DNA of 64,000 nt from RGIG5050 sp045636065 (GTDB taxonomy: Bacteria; Verrucomicrobiota; Kiritimatiellia; RFP12; UBA1067), in NCBI GenBank assembly GCA_045636065.1, contig JAZTWW010000015.1, positions 1 through 64,000 of the forward strand. Reading direction: 5' to 3'. The notes under the pieces were generated by a model. It saw nothing but the letters and a program-made list of their open reading frames with translations. It did not search any database and was not told the origin of the DNA. Shown in pieces: positions 34,778 through 47,166 of the stretch. Position 1 is the first letter of the stretch, and the number at the start of each line of letters is the position of its first letter. The position numbers were made by a program, and so were the translations under genes.

Positions 34778-35262
34778 AAGCGAAAGGCAGAGTCTTCAAG
34801 TACGGTGACAACGTCGACACCGACGTCATAATCCCCGCGCGCCATCTCACCACCCCCGACATGAAGGAGCTCGCGAAGCACTGCATGGAGGATATAGACG
34901 CCTCCTTCGCCACGGCCGTCAGGCCTGGGGACATGATCGTCGCCGGCAGGAACTTCGGGTGCGGCAGCTCCCGCGAGCACGCCCCGGCCTCCATAAAGGC
35001 GGCCGGCGTCTCGTGCGTCATCGCCGCGACGTTCGCGCGCATCTTCTACCGCAACGCGCTCAATATCGGCCTTCCCATCCTCGAGTGCCCCGAGGCCGCC
35101 GCGGCGATCGCCTCGGGCGATACGGTGTCGATAGACTTCGATACGGGATCCATCAAGGACGAGACGACCGGCGCGGAGTTCTCCGCCGAGCCGTTCCCCC
35201 CGTTCATGCAGGATCTCATCAAGGCGGGCGGGCTTGCCGCATACATGAAAGGTCTCGAATGA
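34774..35262 (+). CDS. leuD: 3-isopropylmalate dehydratase small subunit
   Basis: Partner of LeuC carrying the swivelling domain that completes the aconitase-type active site. 162 aa, the short form matching the archaeal-type LeuC. DNVDTDVIIPARHL near residue 13, NFGCGSSREHAP near 60 and FARIFYRNALNIGLP near 88 are the conserved substrate-binding segments. It overlaps both leuC (ATGA) and leuB (ATGA), so the three subunits are translationally coupled. Confidence 0.95.
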   Translation: MKAKGRVFKYGDNVDTDVIIPARHLTTPDMKELAKHCMEDIDASFATAVRPGDMIVAGRNFGCGSSREHAPASIKAAGVSCVIAATFARIFYRNALNIGLPILECPEAAAAIASGDTVSIDFDTGSIKDETTGAEFSAEPFPPFMQDLIKAGGLAAYMKGLE

Positions 35263-36329
35263 AGGCTTGCATAACAGTTCTCCCCGGTGACGGGATCGGC
35301 CCCGAGATAGTGCGCGAGGCCGTAAAGGCCCTCAAGGCCGTCGAAAGGCGTTTCGGCCACGAATTCACGCTCGACGAGCGCCTTGCAGGCGGCTGCTCGA
35401 TAGACGCATGCGGCGATGCGCTCACGGACGAGACGCTCGAAAGGGCGAAGTCGTCGGACGCGGTGCTCCTTGGCGCCGTCGGCGGCCCCAAGTGGGATTC
35501 GCTCCCCGGGCCGCAGCGCCCCGAGAAGCGCGCTCTTCTGAGGCTCAGGTCGGAGCTCGGGCTTTTCTGCAATCTCCGTCCGGCGCTCGTATGGGAGCCT
35601 CTAAAGGACGCATCCCCGCTAAAGAGCGAGATCGTCGCGGGCGGGCTTGACATACTCGTTGTGCGCGAGCTTACTGGCGGCGTGTATTTCGGCGGGCACA
35701 CGAGAGCCCCCGACGGCAGGAGCGCCTGCGACATCATGCCCTACAGCGTCGAGGAGATAGAGCGCGTCGCAAGGATGGCATTCGCCGCCGCAAGGCGCCG
35801 CCGCCGCCTCGTCACGAGCGTAGACAAGGCGAACGTGCTTGAAACGAGCCGCCTCTGGCGCGAGACCGTCCAGACCCTCCACGACAGCGAGTATCAGGAC
35901 GTCGCGCTAAGGCACCTCTACGTCGACAACGCCGCGATGCAGCTAGTGAGGGCCCCCGGGCAGTTCGACGTGATCCTCACCGAGAACATGTTCGGCGACA
36001 TCCTTTCCGACGAGGCGAGCCAGATAACGGGTTCGATCGGTATGCTCCCGAGCGCAAGCCTCAGGGCCGACGGCTTCGGCATGTACGAGCCGATCCACGG
36101 CTCCGCGCCCGACATCGCCGGCAAGGACGTTGCAAATCCGCTCGCCACGATACTTTCGGCGGCGATGATGCTGAGGCACACGTTCTCGCTCGGCGACGAG
36201 GCCGCCGCCATCGAAGCGGCCGTCGGAAAGGTCCTCGACAAGGGAATCCGCACGCCGGACATCGCATTCGAAGGCTGCACCAAGGTAGGCACCGCCGGGA
36301 TGGGCGATGCGGTAGCGGCTCAAATCTGA
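35259..36329 (+). CDS. leuB: 3-isopropylmalate dehydrogenase
   Basis: NAD-dependent oxidative decarboxylation of 3-isopropylmalate, the third leucine-specific step. 356 aa. LPGDGIGPEI at the N-terminus, ALLRLRSELGLFCNLRPA (substrate arginines), RELTGGVYFG, the catalytic Lys in TSVDKANVLE and DILSDEASQITGSIGMLPSA are all present, as is HGSAPDIAGK for cofactor binding. leuA (2-isopropylmalate synthase) is not in this window. Confidence 0.96.
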   Translation: MKACITVLPGDGIGPEIVREAVKALKAVERRFGHEFTLDERLAGGCSIDACGDALTDETLERAKSSDAVLLGAVGGPKWDSLPGPQRPEKRALLRLRSELGLFCNLRPALVWEPLKDASPLKSEIVAGGLDILVVRELTGGVYFGGHTRAPDGRSACDIMPYSVEEIERVARMAFAAARRRRRLVTSVDKANVLETSRLWRETVQTLHDSEYQDVALRHLYVDNAAMQLVRAPGQFDVILTENMFGDILSDEASQITGSIGMLPSASLRADGFGMYEPIHGSAPDIAGKDVANPLATILSAAMMLRHTFSLGDEAAAIEAAVGKVLDKGIRTPDIAFEGCTKVGTAGMGDAVAAQI

Positions 36330-36349
36330 ATTTGAAGGAGTACAGGCAA

Positions 36350-37360
36350 ATGACACTTGAAGAGCTTGAAAACCTGAGGTCCGCATGCCTCAAGGAGATA
36401 GAGGCGGCGGGCGATGCAGCGGCCGTCGAGGCGCTGCGCGTTAAGTACGTCGGCAGGAACGGGTCGATCCCCGCGCTCATAAAGGCGATGAAGGACGTTC
36501 CCAAGGAGGAGCGCCCTGCGTTCGGCAAGGCCGTCCAGGCATGGCGCGCCGAGGCTGAGGCCGCGCTCGCCGCCAAGGGGGCAGGCGCCAAGGCCGAGAA
36601 GGCCGAGGCCGTCGACGCTACGCTCCCCGGCCGCTGGACCGATTTCGGCGTCGAGCATCCGCTTTCGCGCGTCATCGCCGATGCCGCGCGCATATTCGGA
36701 CATCTCGGCTTCACCGTGGTCGAGGGGCCGGACATCGAAACGCGCTTCAACAACTTCACGGCCCTCAATACGCCGCCCCACCACCCGAGCCAGGACAGGA
36801 CCGACACGTTCTGGCTTACGGACGATCTCCTTCTAAGGACACAGACTTCGCCCGTCCAGATAAGGACGATGCTCGCCAACAAGCCGCCCGTAAGGGTGAT
36901 CTGCCCCGGCAGGACATACCGCCGCGACACGACGGATGCAACGCATTCGGCCAACTTCCACCAGATTGAAGGCCTCTACGTCGACACGAAGCCCGTGAGC
37001 CTCGCCGACCTCAAGAGCGTTCTTGCGTACTTCGCCCGCGAGATGATGGGCGAGGGGGTGGGAGTCAGGTTCCGTCCGCACTTCTTCCCGTTCACCGAGC
37101 CGAGCGTCGAGGTGGACTTCACGTGCCACGTCTGCAAGGGCAAGGGCTGCAACGTCTGCAAGCAGTCGGGGTGGATCGAGATCGCAGGCGCCGGAATGGT
37201 CGATCCCCGCGTCTTCAAGTTCGTCGGCTGGAATCCCGACGAGGTGAGCGGATACGCCTTCGGCTTCGGCGTCGAGCGCATCGCCATGATCAAGTACGGC
37301 ATCCCCGACATCCGCTGGCTCTACGAGAACGATGTCAGGTTCCTTAGCCAGATGGCGTAG
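36350..37360 (+). CDS. pheS: Phenylalanyl-tRNA synthetase alpha subunit
   Basis: Catalytic subunit of the tetrameric enzyme charging tRNA-Phe. 336 aa. An N-terminal coiled-coil tRNA-binding arm (1-90) precedes the class II core: HPLSRVI, motif 2 region VICPGRTYRRDTTDATHSANF and motif 3 GYAFGFGVERIAMIKYGI. A CHVCKGKGCNVCKQSGW segment sits in the Phe-binding domain, as in many PheS. ATG 36350 is chosen for AAGGAG 9 nt upstream. pheT is not adjacent; it lies 20 kb away at 57086. Confidence 0.96.
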   Translation: MTLEELENLRSACLKEIEAAGDAAAVEALRVKYVGRNGSIPALIKAMKDVPKEERPAFGKAVQAWRAEAEAALAAKGAGAKAEKAEAVDATLPGRWTDFGVEHPLSRVIADAARIFGHLGFTVVEGPDIETRFNNFTALNTPPHHPSQDRTDTFWLTDDLLLRTQTSPVQIRTMLANKPPVRVICPGRTYRRDTTDATHSANFHQIEGLYVDTKPVSLADLKSVLAYFAREMMGEGVGVRFRPHFFPFTEPSVEVDFTCHVCKGKGCNVCKQSGWIEIAGAGMVDPRVFKFVGWNPDEVSGYAFGFGVERIAMIKYGIPDIRWLYENDVRFLSQMA

Positions 37361-37374
37361 GGGCTTAGAAGGCG

Positions 37375-38010
37375 ATGATAGGAAGATTCATAAGTTTCGA
37401 AGGGCCCGAGGGCGGCGGCAAGTCGACGCAGATAAAGGCCCTCGCCGCCAGGCTCAAGGCGATGGGGCTTGAAGTCGTCGTCACCAGGGAGCCGGGGGGT
37501 ACGCGCCTTGCGGAGCTTATCCGCACGCTCGTCAAGGAGGAGCTTGACGACGCCCCCGTCCCGCGCGCTGAGACGCTCCTTTTCCTCGCGGCGCGCGCCC
37601 AGGTGTGCGCAAAGGTTGTGGAGCCCGCGCTTTCGCGCGGGGCGTGGGTTCTCACGGACCGCTTCGCCGACTCCACCTTCGCCTACCAGGGGTACGGGCG
37701 CGGGCTTGACGTCGACGGGCTTAAAGCGCTCAATACGTTCGCGACTCTCGGGCGCAAGCCTGATCTCACGATCCTTCTCGACATCCCGCCGGAGGTTTCC
37801 GCCGAGCGGCTCAAATTGCGCGAGACGGCCACGAAGGCCGGCGCCGACAGGATAGAGTCGGCCGGGGCCGCGTTCCACCAGAGGCTCCGCGAAGGCTTCC
37901 TCAAGATGGCGGAGGAGGAGAGCTCCCGCATAAAGCTTGTCGATGCGTCAATGTCCATTGAAGAGGTGGAGAGCGAGATATGGAAGTTGACGAGGCCTTT
38001 GATCTCGTAG
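37375..38010 (+). CDS. tmk: Thymidylate kinase
   Basis: Phosphorylates dTMP to dTDP for DNA synthesis. 211 aa. The P-loop FEGPEGGGKSTQ is at residues 8-19, the DR-type substrate motif TDRFADSTFAYQGYGRG near 100 and TREPGGTRLAELIR near 38. It overlaps holB by 31 nt; tmk-holB-yaaT (ricT) is a conserved order in several phyla. Confidence 0.95.
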   Translation: MIGRFISFEGPEGGGKSTQIKALAARLKAMGLEVVVTREPGGTRLAELIRTLVKEELDDAPVPRAETLLFLAARAQVCAKVVEPALSRGAWVLTDRFADSTFAYQGYGRGLDVDGLKALNTFATLGRKPDLTILLDIPPEVSAERLKLRETATKAGADRIESAGAAFHQRLREGFLKMAEEESSRIKLVDASMSIEEVESEIWKLTRPLIS

Positions 38011-38864
38011 AGCGCGCGGTAAAGTCCGGGCGCACGGCGAACGCCTACCTGCTCGTAGGGCAGGTGGGCGGCGAGGCCGGGGAGCTCGCCTCAAGGATAC
38101 TCTCGCTTTTCTTCGGCCACGGGGTCGACTCCAGATCAAATCCCGACATCCACTACCTTGAGCCCGAGAAGAAGAGCCGCGTGATCGGCGTCGACGCCGT
38201 GCACCGCCTTGTCGACGACGTCTCCCTCGCGAGCCTTGAAGGCGGCTGGAAGGCGGGAGTCGTGAATTTCGCCGACAGGTTCAACCAGAGCGCGGCGAAC
38301 GCATTTTTGAAGACGCTGGAGGAGCCGCCGGAGAGGACGCTTTTCCTTCTCCTCTCCGATTCGCCGGAGCAGCTTCTTGCGACTATCGTCTCGCGCTGCC
38401 AGAGGATAGACCTCAACGACGCGAGGTCCAACGGCCTTGGAGGCGAATGGGCGCTCAAGGTCGAGACGGTGATCGCGAGGGCCGGAAACGGCCCCGCCGC
38501 GCGCGCCGGGGCGGCCGGAAAGCTCGCGGCCATCCTCGAGGAGTTCAAGGCCCTCGCGGAGGAGGAGGTCTCGGGCGAGGTGAAGATGGAGGACGAAGGC
38601 CCTGGCGCTGAGGTCGACAGGGATACGGAGCAGGCGCGCGTCCTCTCGCGCTACCGGGCATACCGCAGGCGCATGATGGGCACCGTCATGGAGTGCATGA
38701 GGCGGCTTATGGCCCGCGCCGCCGTCGAGAACCCTCCGCCGGTGCCTCTTGCGGCGGCATTCGCCAACATCGGTTTCGTCGAGGATGCCGTAAGGCAGTT
38801 CGATGAAAGGCACATGTCCGAGCTTCCCGTCCTTACGCAGATGATGGATCTTCTGAGGCTATGA
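37980..38864 (+). CDS. holB: DNA polymerase III delta-prime subunit
   Basis: Clamp-loader subunit. 294 aa. The AAA-like N-domain has ANAYLLVGQVGG where RFC-type loaders have a P-loop, but no GKT/GKS, fitting the non-hydrolysing role of delta-prime. The zinc-module cysteines found in many homologues are absent too. ANAFLKTLEEPPERTLFLLL and the SRC motif (TIVSRCQRI) are clear. An Ala/Glu-rich stretch links to the C-terminal collar. GGAG lies 8 nt before ATG 37980, inside the tmk end, and the gene overlaps the next by 4 nt. Confidence 0.9.
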   Translation: MEVDEAFDLVERAVKSGRTANAYLLVGQVGGEAGELASRILSLFFGHGVDSRSNPDIHYLEPEKKSRVIGVDAVHRLVDDVSLASLEGGWKAGVVNFADRFNQSAANAFLKTLEEPPERTLFLLLSDSPEQLLATIVSRCQRIDLNDARSNGLGGEWALKVETVIARAGNGPAARAGAAGKLAAILEEFKALAEEEVSGEVKMEDEGPGAEVDRDTEQARVLSRYRAYRRRMMGTVMECMRRLMARAAVENPPPVPLAAAFANIGFVEDAVRQFDERHMSELPVLTQMMDLLRL

Positions 38865-39496
38865 CGCTTGCAAGGATCATAATGCCCGAGAAGGGCGTCT
38901 TTCAGGTGCGCGTGGAAGGGGAGGCGCCGTCCGCCGGGGACAGGGTCGTCGCAGATCTCGACTACGGCCTCGACGAGGGGACCGTGGATGCCCTGGAGGA
39001 GGTGGATCCATCGGCCGAGGGTGTGAGGATCCCGTCGTTCTCATTCGTGAGGCGCCTTGAAGGCGAAGCCGACGAGCGCACCTTGAAGGAGAACGCGAGG
39101 CTCGCGTCGGCGATGGCCGCGAGGTTCGAGCAGCTTGCGAGAAAGACCGTCCCCGATTTCAGGGTGAGGCGCGTGAGGCTTTCCTTCGGCAGAGGGCGGC
39201 TTTTTTTGAGATACACCTCGCAGACGCCGAAATGCGAGCTTTCGCACGTCGCCTCCGAGATAAGGCGCGTCTTCTCGGTGGGCGTCAACTACTGGGCTCT
39301 CGGGCCGAGGGACACCGTCGCGTGCGTCGGAGCCCTTGGGCCGTGCTCGCGCGCATGCTGCTGCGCCTCGTGGCTGGAGCGATATCCCCAGAACCTCAAT
39401 CCGCAGTCGCTCATGGGCTCGGCCGGCGCCGGCGGCACGTCTGGAATGAACGGCACATGCGGCCGTTTCAAGTGCTGCCTAAAGTTCGAGAGTTGA
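38861..39496 (+). CDS. PSP1-domain protein, RicT (YaaT)-like
   Basis: 211 aa. It has the conserved PSP1 C-terminal domain: a helical SAMAARFEQLARK segment, then DFRVRRVRLSFGRGRLFLRYT, and the cysteine cluster LGPCSRACCCASW followed by NGTCGRFKCCLKFE. In Bacillus subtilis the homologue RicT (YaaT) is part of the Ric (Y) complex that binds iron-sulfur clusters and promotes RNase Y-dependent mRNA maturation. The tmk-holB-PSP1 order supports this orthology. A role in RNA processing here is inference. Confidence 0.9.
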   Translation: MTLARIIMPEKGVFQVRVEGEAPSAGDRVVADLDYGLDEGTVDALEEVDPSAEGVRIPSFSFVRRLEGEADERTLKENARLASAMAARFEQLARKTVPDFRVRRVRLSFGRGRLFLRYTSQTPKCELSHVASEIRRVFSVGVNYWALGPRDTVACVGALGPCSRACCCASWLERYPQNLNPQSLMGSAGAGGTSGMNGTCGRFKCCLKFES

Positions 39497-39525
39497 GCTT
39501 TGCGCAAATTGACGCCAATTGGGTG

Positions 39526-39554
39526 TTGAAAGAGCGGATGGATTTAGGTATAAT
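39526..39554 (+). promoter_or_regulatory. Sigma-70 promoter for carB
   Basis: TTGAAA (39526-39531), a 17-nt spacer and TATAAT (39549-39554). A further TTGACG lies at 39509. Start near 39561; GGAG at 39586-39589 serves carB. Confidence 0.75.
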
Positions 39555-39598
39555 ATAGCGATTTCGGTTTTACCCCTACAAGGGAACGGAGAAAAAGG

Positions 39599-42813
<3,215 letters not shown>

Positions 42814-42814
<1 letters not shown>

Positions 42815-43491
42815 TGCCCTGCCACTACCATCTGAACGAGGTCTTCTCCTCGCTCCAGGGTGAAGGCCTCAACCAGGGGCTCCCCGCGACGTTCGTTAGA
42901 TTCGCCACGTGCAACCTTTCATGCCCGTGGTGCGACACGAAGAAGAAGGACAAGCTCACGATGTCCCTCGAGGATACGCTCGCGCGAGTCGGGCGCTACC
43001 GCAACACGGCCGTGATCCTGACGGGAGGCGAGCCGTCGATCCAGCCCGGGCTTGAGGAGCTTGTCGACGCCCTCCACGCCAAGGGGCACTGGGTGGCCCT
43101 TGAGACGAACGGCGTCATAGCGCCCAAGTGCATCGACGCCTTCGACTACGTGGCCGTTTCGCCGAAGGCAGATTTCGCGGCGAGATACGTCGATACCGTC
43201 ATGCTGAGGAAGGCGAACGAAGTGAGGATCGTCGCGACAAGCGAGCAGATCGCGTCGTTCTGCCGCCTTATGAGAAGCCTCATAAAGGCGGACAGGTACT
43301 ACATCTCCCCTCTGGAGGAAAAGGGCAAGATCCACTACAGAAGGGCGGTAAACCTCCTTCTGAGGCTCAACAAGGGCCATATCTCAGGCGTGGACGAAAG
43401 GAAGGATTCCGGTTTGGGGGGCGGCCTCAATGAGGAGTTTCCGCCGTGGAGCCTTTCCATACAGATGCACAAGGTTCTCGGCATAAAGTGA
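42814..43491 (+). CDS. queE: 7-carboxy-7-deazaguanine synthase
   Basis: Radical-SAM enzyme contracting 6-carboxytetrahydropterin to the deazaguanine core of queuosine. 225 aa. The N-terminal FSSLQGEGLNQGLPATFVRF is typical; the iron-sulfur cysteines are C33, C37 and C40 in CNLSCPWCDT; SAM contact TGGEPS near 71. The C-terminal LSIQMHKVLGIK matches QueE ends. A short Gly-rich insert precedes it. Start on TGATG overlap with carB. With tgt at 46022 it indicates queuosine modification of tRNA; queC, queD and queF are not in this window. Confidence 0.93.
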
Positions 43492-43510
43492 TTTGCGGAA
43501 GGCGGCTTTA

Positions 43511-44698
43511 ATGGGCAGTGTTGCGATTGCTGTTCTGGCGCTTGCCGTCGTCGCTTTGGCGGCGGCGCTCGTATGGGCTCTTGTGGCGGCCACCAAGGCT
43601 AAGCTCGCCCTTGAGCGCAGCGAGATCGTCGGCAGGGAGCTCGACATGGCGCGCAAGGAGGCGATTGACGCCCAGGTGAAGGCGCTTGAGACGCGCTTCG
43701 GCGAGCTTGCCGCGACGCAGCTTGCAGAGAGGCAGAGCTCGCTCGTGAACCTCAACGCGCAGAACGTGGGGAACCTCTTCAAGAGCCTGAAGGAAAGCCT
43801 CCAGAAGTACGAGAAGGAGATCGAGGAGGCGAAGTCGGAGACGTCCAACAGCGCCAAGCGGCTCGACGCGAACGTAAGGGAGCTCCAGCGTTTCGCCGAC
43901 GAGGCGCGCGCCTTCACGGCCGCGCTCAAGGGCGGCAACAAGATACAGGGCAACAAGGGCGAGGAGATCCTCGCTTCGCTCCTTGCGGAGAGCGGCTTTA
44001 CGGAGGGACGCGAGTACGACCAGCAGATCGGCTCGCAGAGCGACGCCGGAAGGCCCGATCTCTGCATCTACGACGCTCTCGGGATGAACGCCATATACGT
44101 CGATGCGAAGATGAACATAAAGGATTTCATCGACGCCTACAACATGCCCGACGACGAGATGAGAAGGCCCGAGAAGAAGGCCGCTCTCGCAAGGCACGTC
44201 ACAAGGATAAAGAAGCAGATACAGGACCTTTCCGACAAGGACTATCCGCATACAGTCAAGCCGAAGAAGGAAGGTTATGCGCCTCTTCCGCTCGTTGCGA
44301 TGTTCTGCCCGTTCAACGCCGTCCTTGAGGCGGCGCTCCAGGAGGAGCCTTCGCTCATGCATTTCGCGTTCGAGAGGAACATAGTCCTCGTCACGCCGAC
44401 GACGCTCTGGGGATACCTCCTTCTCGTTTCGCACGGGTGGAGGCGCGTGGAGGCCGAGAGGAAGATCGAGGACATACAGGCCCTCGGCGGCAAGGTCGTC
44501 GAGAAGATTGACGAGCTTATGCAGGATATTTTGAACATCGGCGCGGCGCTCGAGAAGGCCACGGAGTCGTACGAAAGGCTCTCGAAGCATGCGGGCGAGA
44601 AGGGGCAGATGTCCGTCAAGCGCGTTGCCGAGGAGCTTATGGGATACGGCGTTTCGCCGTCAAAGAAGCTAAAGGCCGTAGGGGCCGCAGAACGGTAG
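43511..44698 (+). CDS. rmuC: RmuC family DNA recombination protein
   Basis: 395 aa. One N-terminal membrane segment (about 4-27) is followed by a long coiled coil (about 30-130) and the RmuC domain with a nuclease-like fold: NKIQGNKGEEILASLLAESG near 142, DLCIYDALGMNAIYVDAKM near 177 and VAMFCPFNAVLEAAL near 260. RmuC limits inversions and other rearrangements at short inverted repeats in E. coli. ATG 43511 is favoured over TTG 43493 because GGAAGG lies upstream and the membrane segment starts directly. Convergent with the next gene, 9 nt away. Confidence 0.93.
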   Translation: MGSVAIAVLALAVVALAAALVWALVAATKAKLALERSEIVGRELDMARKEAIDAQVKALETRFGELAATQLAERQSSLVNLNAQNVGNLFKSLKESLQKYEKEIEEAKSETSNSAKRLDANVRELQRFADEARAFTAALKGGNKIQGNKGEEILASLLAESGFTEGREYDQQIGSQSDAGRPDLCIYDALGMNAIYVDAKMNIKDFIDAYNMPDDEMRRPEKKAALARHVTRIKKQIQDLSDKDYPHTVKPKKEGYAPLPLVAMFCPFNAVLEAALQEEPSLMHFAFERNIVLVTPTTLWGYLLLVSHGWRRVEAERKIEDIQALGGKVVEKIDELMQDILNIGAALEKATESYERLSKHAGEKGQMSVKRVAEELMGYGVSPSKKLKAVGAAER

Positions 44699-44707
44699 AG
44701 GCGGCCG

Positions 44708-45658
44708 TCAGGGCGTCGAGATTATGATCTGCGAGCCCGGGGCGAGAAACGCCGAGATCTCGGCCATGTCTGGAGGGGAGAACTCCGCGCCGAGCGCCTT
44801 CATGGTCTCCTTAGCCTCCATCTCCTTCGTAAGCGTGCACGGCCCCTTGTGCGAATCCGGCTTCACGGAGCCGTAGTATCTGCGGAAGAACTTGCCGTTC
44901 ACGAAAAGATCGGAGAAGCCTATCTTGGAGCGGACGACGAGAAGGCATCTCGGGAAGTTGAGCGTCCGCACCTTTGCACCCGGTTCAAGGTGTTTGCCGC
45001 CCTTCAGGGCGGGGTTCAGCATTTCAAGCGCGGCGAGCGTGGTGCCGCGCTCGCGGGCCATCCTTTCAAGCGTGTCGCCGCGCCTTGCCGAGACCGTCGT
45101 AACGAGAAGCGTGTCCTCGCCGCCCAGAAGGCGTTTGACGTGCAGGTCACCGAGCCGCCTTGAAAGCGGATCCTCAAGGTCCGCGAGCGCGGGGTTGAGC
45201 CGTATGCCTTCGATGGTCGATACAATAAGAGCCTCGTCGCCGCTTCGTTCGGCGGCCGCAAGGCGCTCCAGAAGCGGCCGCACGCGGGCGGACCTGAGAG
45301 GGGCCGTGGAAAGCCATCTGGCGCTCAGCTCCCTCTGCTCCTTGGTAGGCTCGTGTGGAGCCTTCTGCGCGGCCTTGGCCTTGGGCGGGGATTCCTTGGC
45401 CTCGGTTTGAGGCTCGCTCGCCTGGGCGGCGGGCTGAGTCTGGCTTGAGCGCGCGTCCTTGGCGATAGAAGGGGCCTCTTCGCGGGCGGGTCCGCCGGAG
45501 GCGAACTTCGCGCGCACGCACCCGATCCCGCGCACCGTGAGGAACGATACTGCCGCCACGAGCGCGAGGACGGCGGCGGGCAGCTTCAGGGACGGGCCGC
45601 CGTCAAACTGGCTGCCCGGCCTGAAGCGTACGCCGAACCTTCCTTCCTCGACCGGCAT
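44708..45658 (-). CDS. LysM protein with a degenerate L,D-transpeptidase-like C-terminus
   Basis: 316 aa. One membrane anchor (about residues 25-42) precedes a low-complexity Ala/Pro/Glu spacer. A helical repeat-like region follows, then a LysM domain (about 195-243: VSARRGDTLERMARERGTTL) that should bind peptidoglycan. The last 70 residues (LLVVRSKIGFSDLFVNGKFF) resemble the start of a YkuD L,D-transpeptidase domain, but the HG...SxGC catalytic motif is missing, so no enzymatic activity is expected. Last gene of the tgt-yajC unit. Likely a periplasmic wall-associated protein. Confidence 0.75.
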   Translation of the reverse strand: MPVEEGRFGVRFRPGSQFDGGPSLKLPAAVLALVAAVSFLTVRGIGCVRAKFASGGPAREEAPSIAKDARSSQTQPAAQASEPQTEAKESPPKAKAAQKAPHEPTKEQRELSARWLSTAPLRSARVRPLLERLAAAERSGDEALIVSTIEGIRLNPALADLEDPLSRRLGDLHVKRLLGGEDTLLVTTVSARRGDTLERMARERGTTLAALEMLNPALKGGKHLEPGAKVRTLNFPRCLLVVRSKIGFSDLFVNGKFFRRYYGSVKPDSHKGPCTLTKEMEAKETMKALGAEFSPPDMAEISAFLAPGSQIIISTP

Positions 45659-45684
45659 CTCAGGTACCGTTCCTCAAGGCGGAA

Positions 45685-46017
45685 TCACTTGCTTGCGTCA
45701 GGAGCGGCGGGTATCACGCCCTGCACCGCGCCGCGCTCGATCTCGACGACAGTTCCGGAGGCGATCTCGATCCTGAACGTAGCCTCCTTCGCCTCGACTA
45801 TCGTGCCGATGAAGCCGCCCGCGAAGACGACCCTGGCGCCAGCGCGCAGCTCGTCTATCATCTTGCGGCGCTCGCGCTCCTTGCGCTGCTGCGGCCTGAT
45901 CATCATGAAGTAGAAGAGCGCGAAGATGATGAGCATCGGGAACATCATGCGCATGAGCTGGCCGGCGCCTTCGGGCTGCTGCTGGGCGGCGTCCGCCAGT
46001 GATATCAACGTTTCCAT
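45685..46017 (-). CDS. yajC: Preprotein translocase subunit YajC
   Basis: 110-aa accessory component of the Sec holotranslocon. A single membrane segment (about 24-42, MRMMFPMLIIFALFYFMMI) leads into the diagnostic RPQQRKERERRKMIDELRAG and a small beta domain with VVFAGGFIGTIVEA. It lies 4 nt after tgt; tgt-yajC neighbours are widespread. secD/secF, which usually follow, are absent here. Confidence 0.95.
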   Translation of the reverse strand: METLISLADAAQQQPEGAGQLMRMMFPMLIIFALFYFMMIRPQQRKERERRKMIDELRAGARVVFAGGFIGTIVEAKEATFRIEIASGTVVEIERGAVQGVIPAAPDASK

Positions 46018-46021
46018 CTTT

Positions 46022-47155
46022 CTATTCCTTCCGTTTTGTCTGGTCCTTGTGAAGCTGTTCTTTCCATTCGGGGAAGCTTCCGTCCTTTATCGCCTCGCGC
46101 ATCTCGGATGCGAACTCCGTGAGGCGGTGGACGTTGTGTATCGTAAGAAGCCTCGAGCCGAGGATCTCGCCCGCGTTCATCAGATGCCGCACGTACGAGC
46201 GCGTGAAGTTGCGGCAGCAGTAGCAGGAGCATCCCTCCTCGACGGGGCGCTGGTCCATCGCGAAGCGGCCGGCCTTTATGGCCACGTTGCCGTGGCGCGT
46301 CAAGGCCGTGCCGTGCCTGGCGACGCGCGTTGGGATGACGCAGTCGAACATGTCTATGCCGCGTGCGACGCACTCCGCCATCTGCGTCATCACGCCAAGC
46401 CCCATCACGTACCTTGGCTTGGACGCGGGAAGATACGGCACCGACGCCTCGACCGCCTTGTACATCGCCTCCTCAGGCTCGCCGACGGACACGCCGCCCA
46501 CGGCGAACCCGTCGAAGGGAAGGGGGGTGAGGCTTTCGGCGCAGTGGCGGCGCAGGTCGTCGTAGATGCCGCCCTGGACGATCGCGAAGACGAGCTGCCC
46601 CTCGGCGTGCGGCGCGGCGAGCGACGCCTTCGCCCACTCGATCGTCGTCGCGACGCTCTTCTCGGCGCGCGAGCGCTCGCATGGCCACGGGAGGCATTCG
46701 TCGAAGACCATCGCTATGTCCGAGCCGAGCGTCCTCTGGACGGCCATCGATTCGGCGGGCCCGAGGAATATGCGCCTTCCGTCTATGTGCGAGTTGAAAT
46801 AGCATCCCTCGGGCGTGAGCTTTCGCATCTTCGCGAGCGAGAACACCTGGAAGCCGCCGGAGTCCGTGAGGATGGGCCTGTCCCACGACATGAAGCGGTG
46901 GAGGCCGCCGGCGGCGGCGATGACGTCCATCCCCGGGCGCAGCATCAGGTGGTACGTGTTGCCGAGTATGATCGACGCGCCGTTCTCTATGAGGTCGCGC
47001 GGCTCGAGCGCCTTCACCGTGGCCTGCGTCCCAACAGGCATGAACACGGGCGTCTCCACCGCGCCGTGCGCAGTGTGCAGAATGCCCGCGCGCGCTTGCG
47101 AGCGCGCGTCCTCTGCGACGATTTCAAACGTCCCGATTTTGCCTGTTTCCGCCAT
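46022..47155 (-). CDS. tgt: tRNA-guanine transglycosylase
   Basis: Exchanges the wobble guanine of GUN-anticodon tRNAs for preQ1 during queuosine synthesis. 377 aa. Asp98 in LTDSGGFQVFSL is the general acid/base; the nucleophile Asp is in GIDMFDCVIPTRVARHG. The zinc site is the CSCYCCRNFTRSYVRHL cluster near 315. AIVQGGIYDDLR and GFAVGGVSVGE contact substrate. No Shine-Dalgarno precedes ATG 47155, and the promoter is so close that the mRNA should be leaderless. With queE at 42814 it points to bacterial queuosine synthesis. Confidence 0.97.
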   Translation of the reverse strand: MAETGKIGTFEIVAEDARSQARAGILHTAHGAVETPVFMPVGTQATVKALEPRDLIENGASIILGNTYHLMLRPGMDVIAAAGGLHRFMSWDRPILTDSGGFQVFSLAKMRKLTPEGCYFNSHIDGRRIFLGPAESMAVQRTLGSDIAMVFDECLPWPCERSRAEKSVATTIEWAKASLAAPHAEGQLVFAIVQGGIYDDLRRHCAESLTPLPFDGFAVGGVSVGEPEEAMYKAVEASVPYLPASKPRYVMGLGVMTQMAECVARGIDMFDCVIPTRVARHGTALTRHGNVAIKAGRFAMDQRPVEEGCSCYCCRNFTRSYVRHLMNAGEILGSRLLTIHNVHRLTEFASEMREAIKDGSFPEWKEQLHKDQTKRKE

Positions 47156-47166
47156 TGGAAGCTAAT

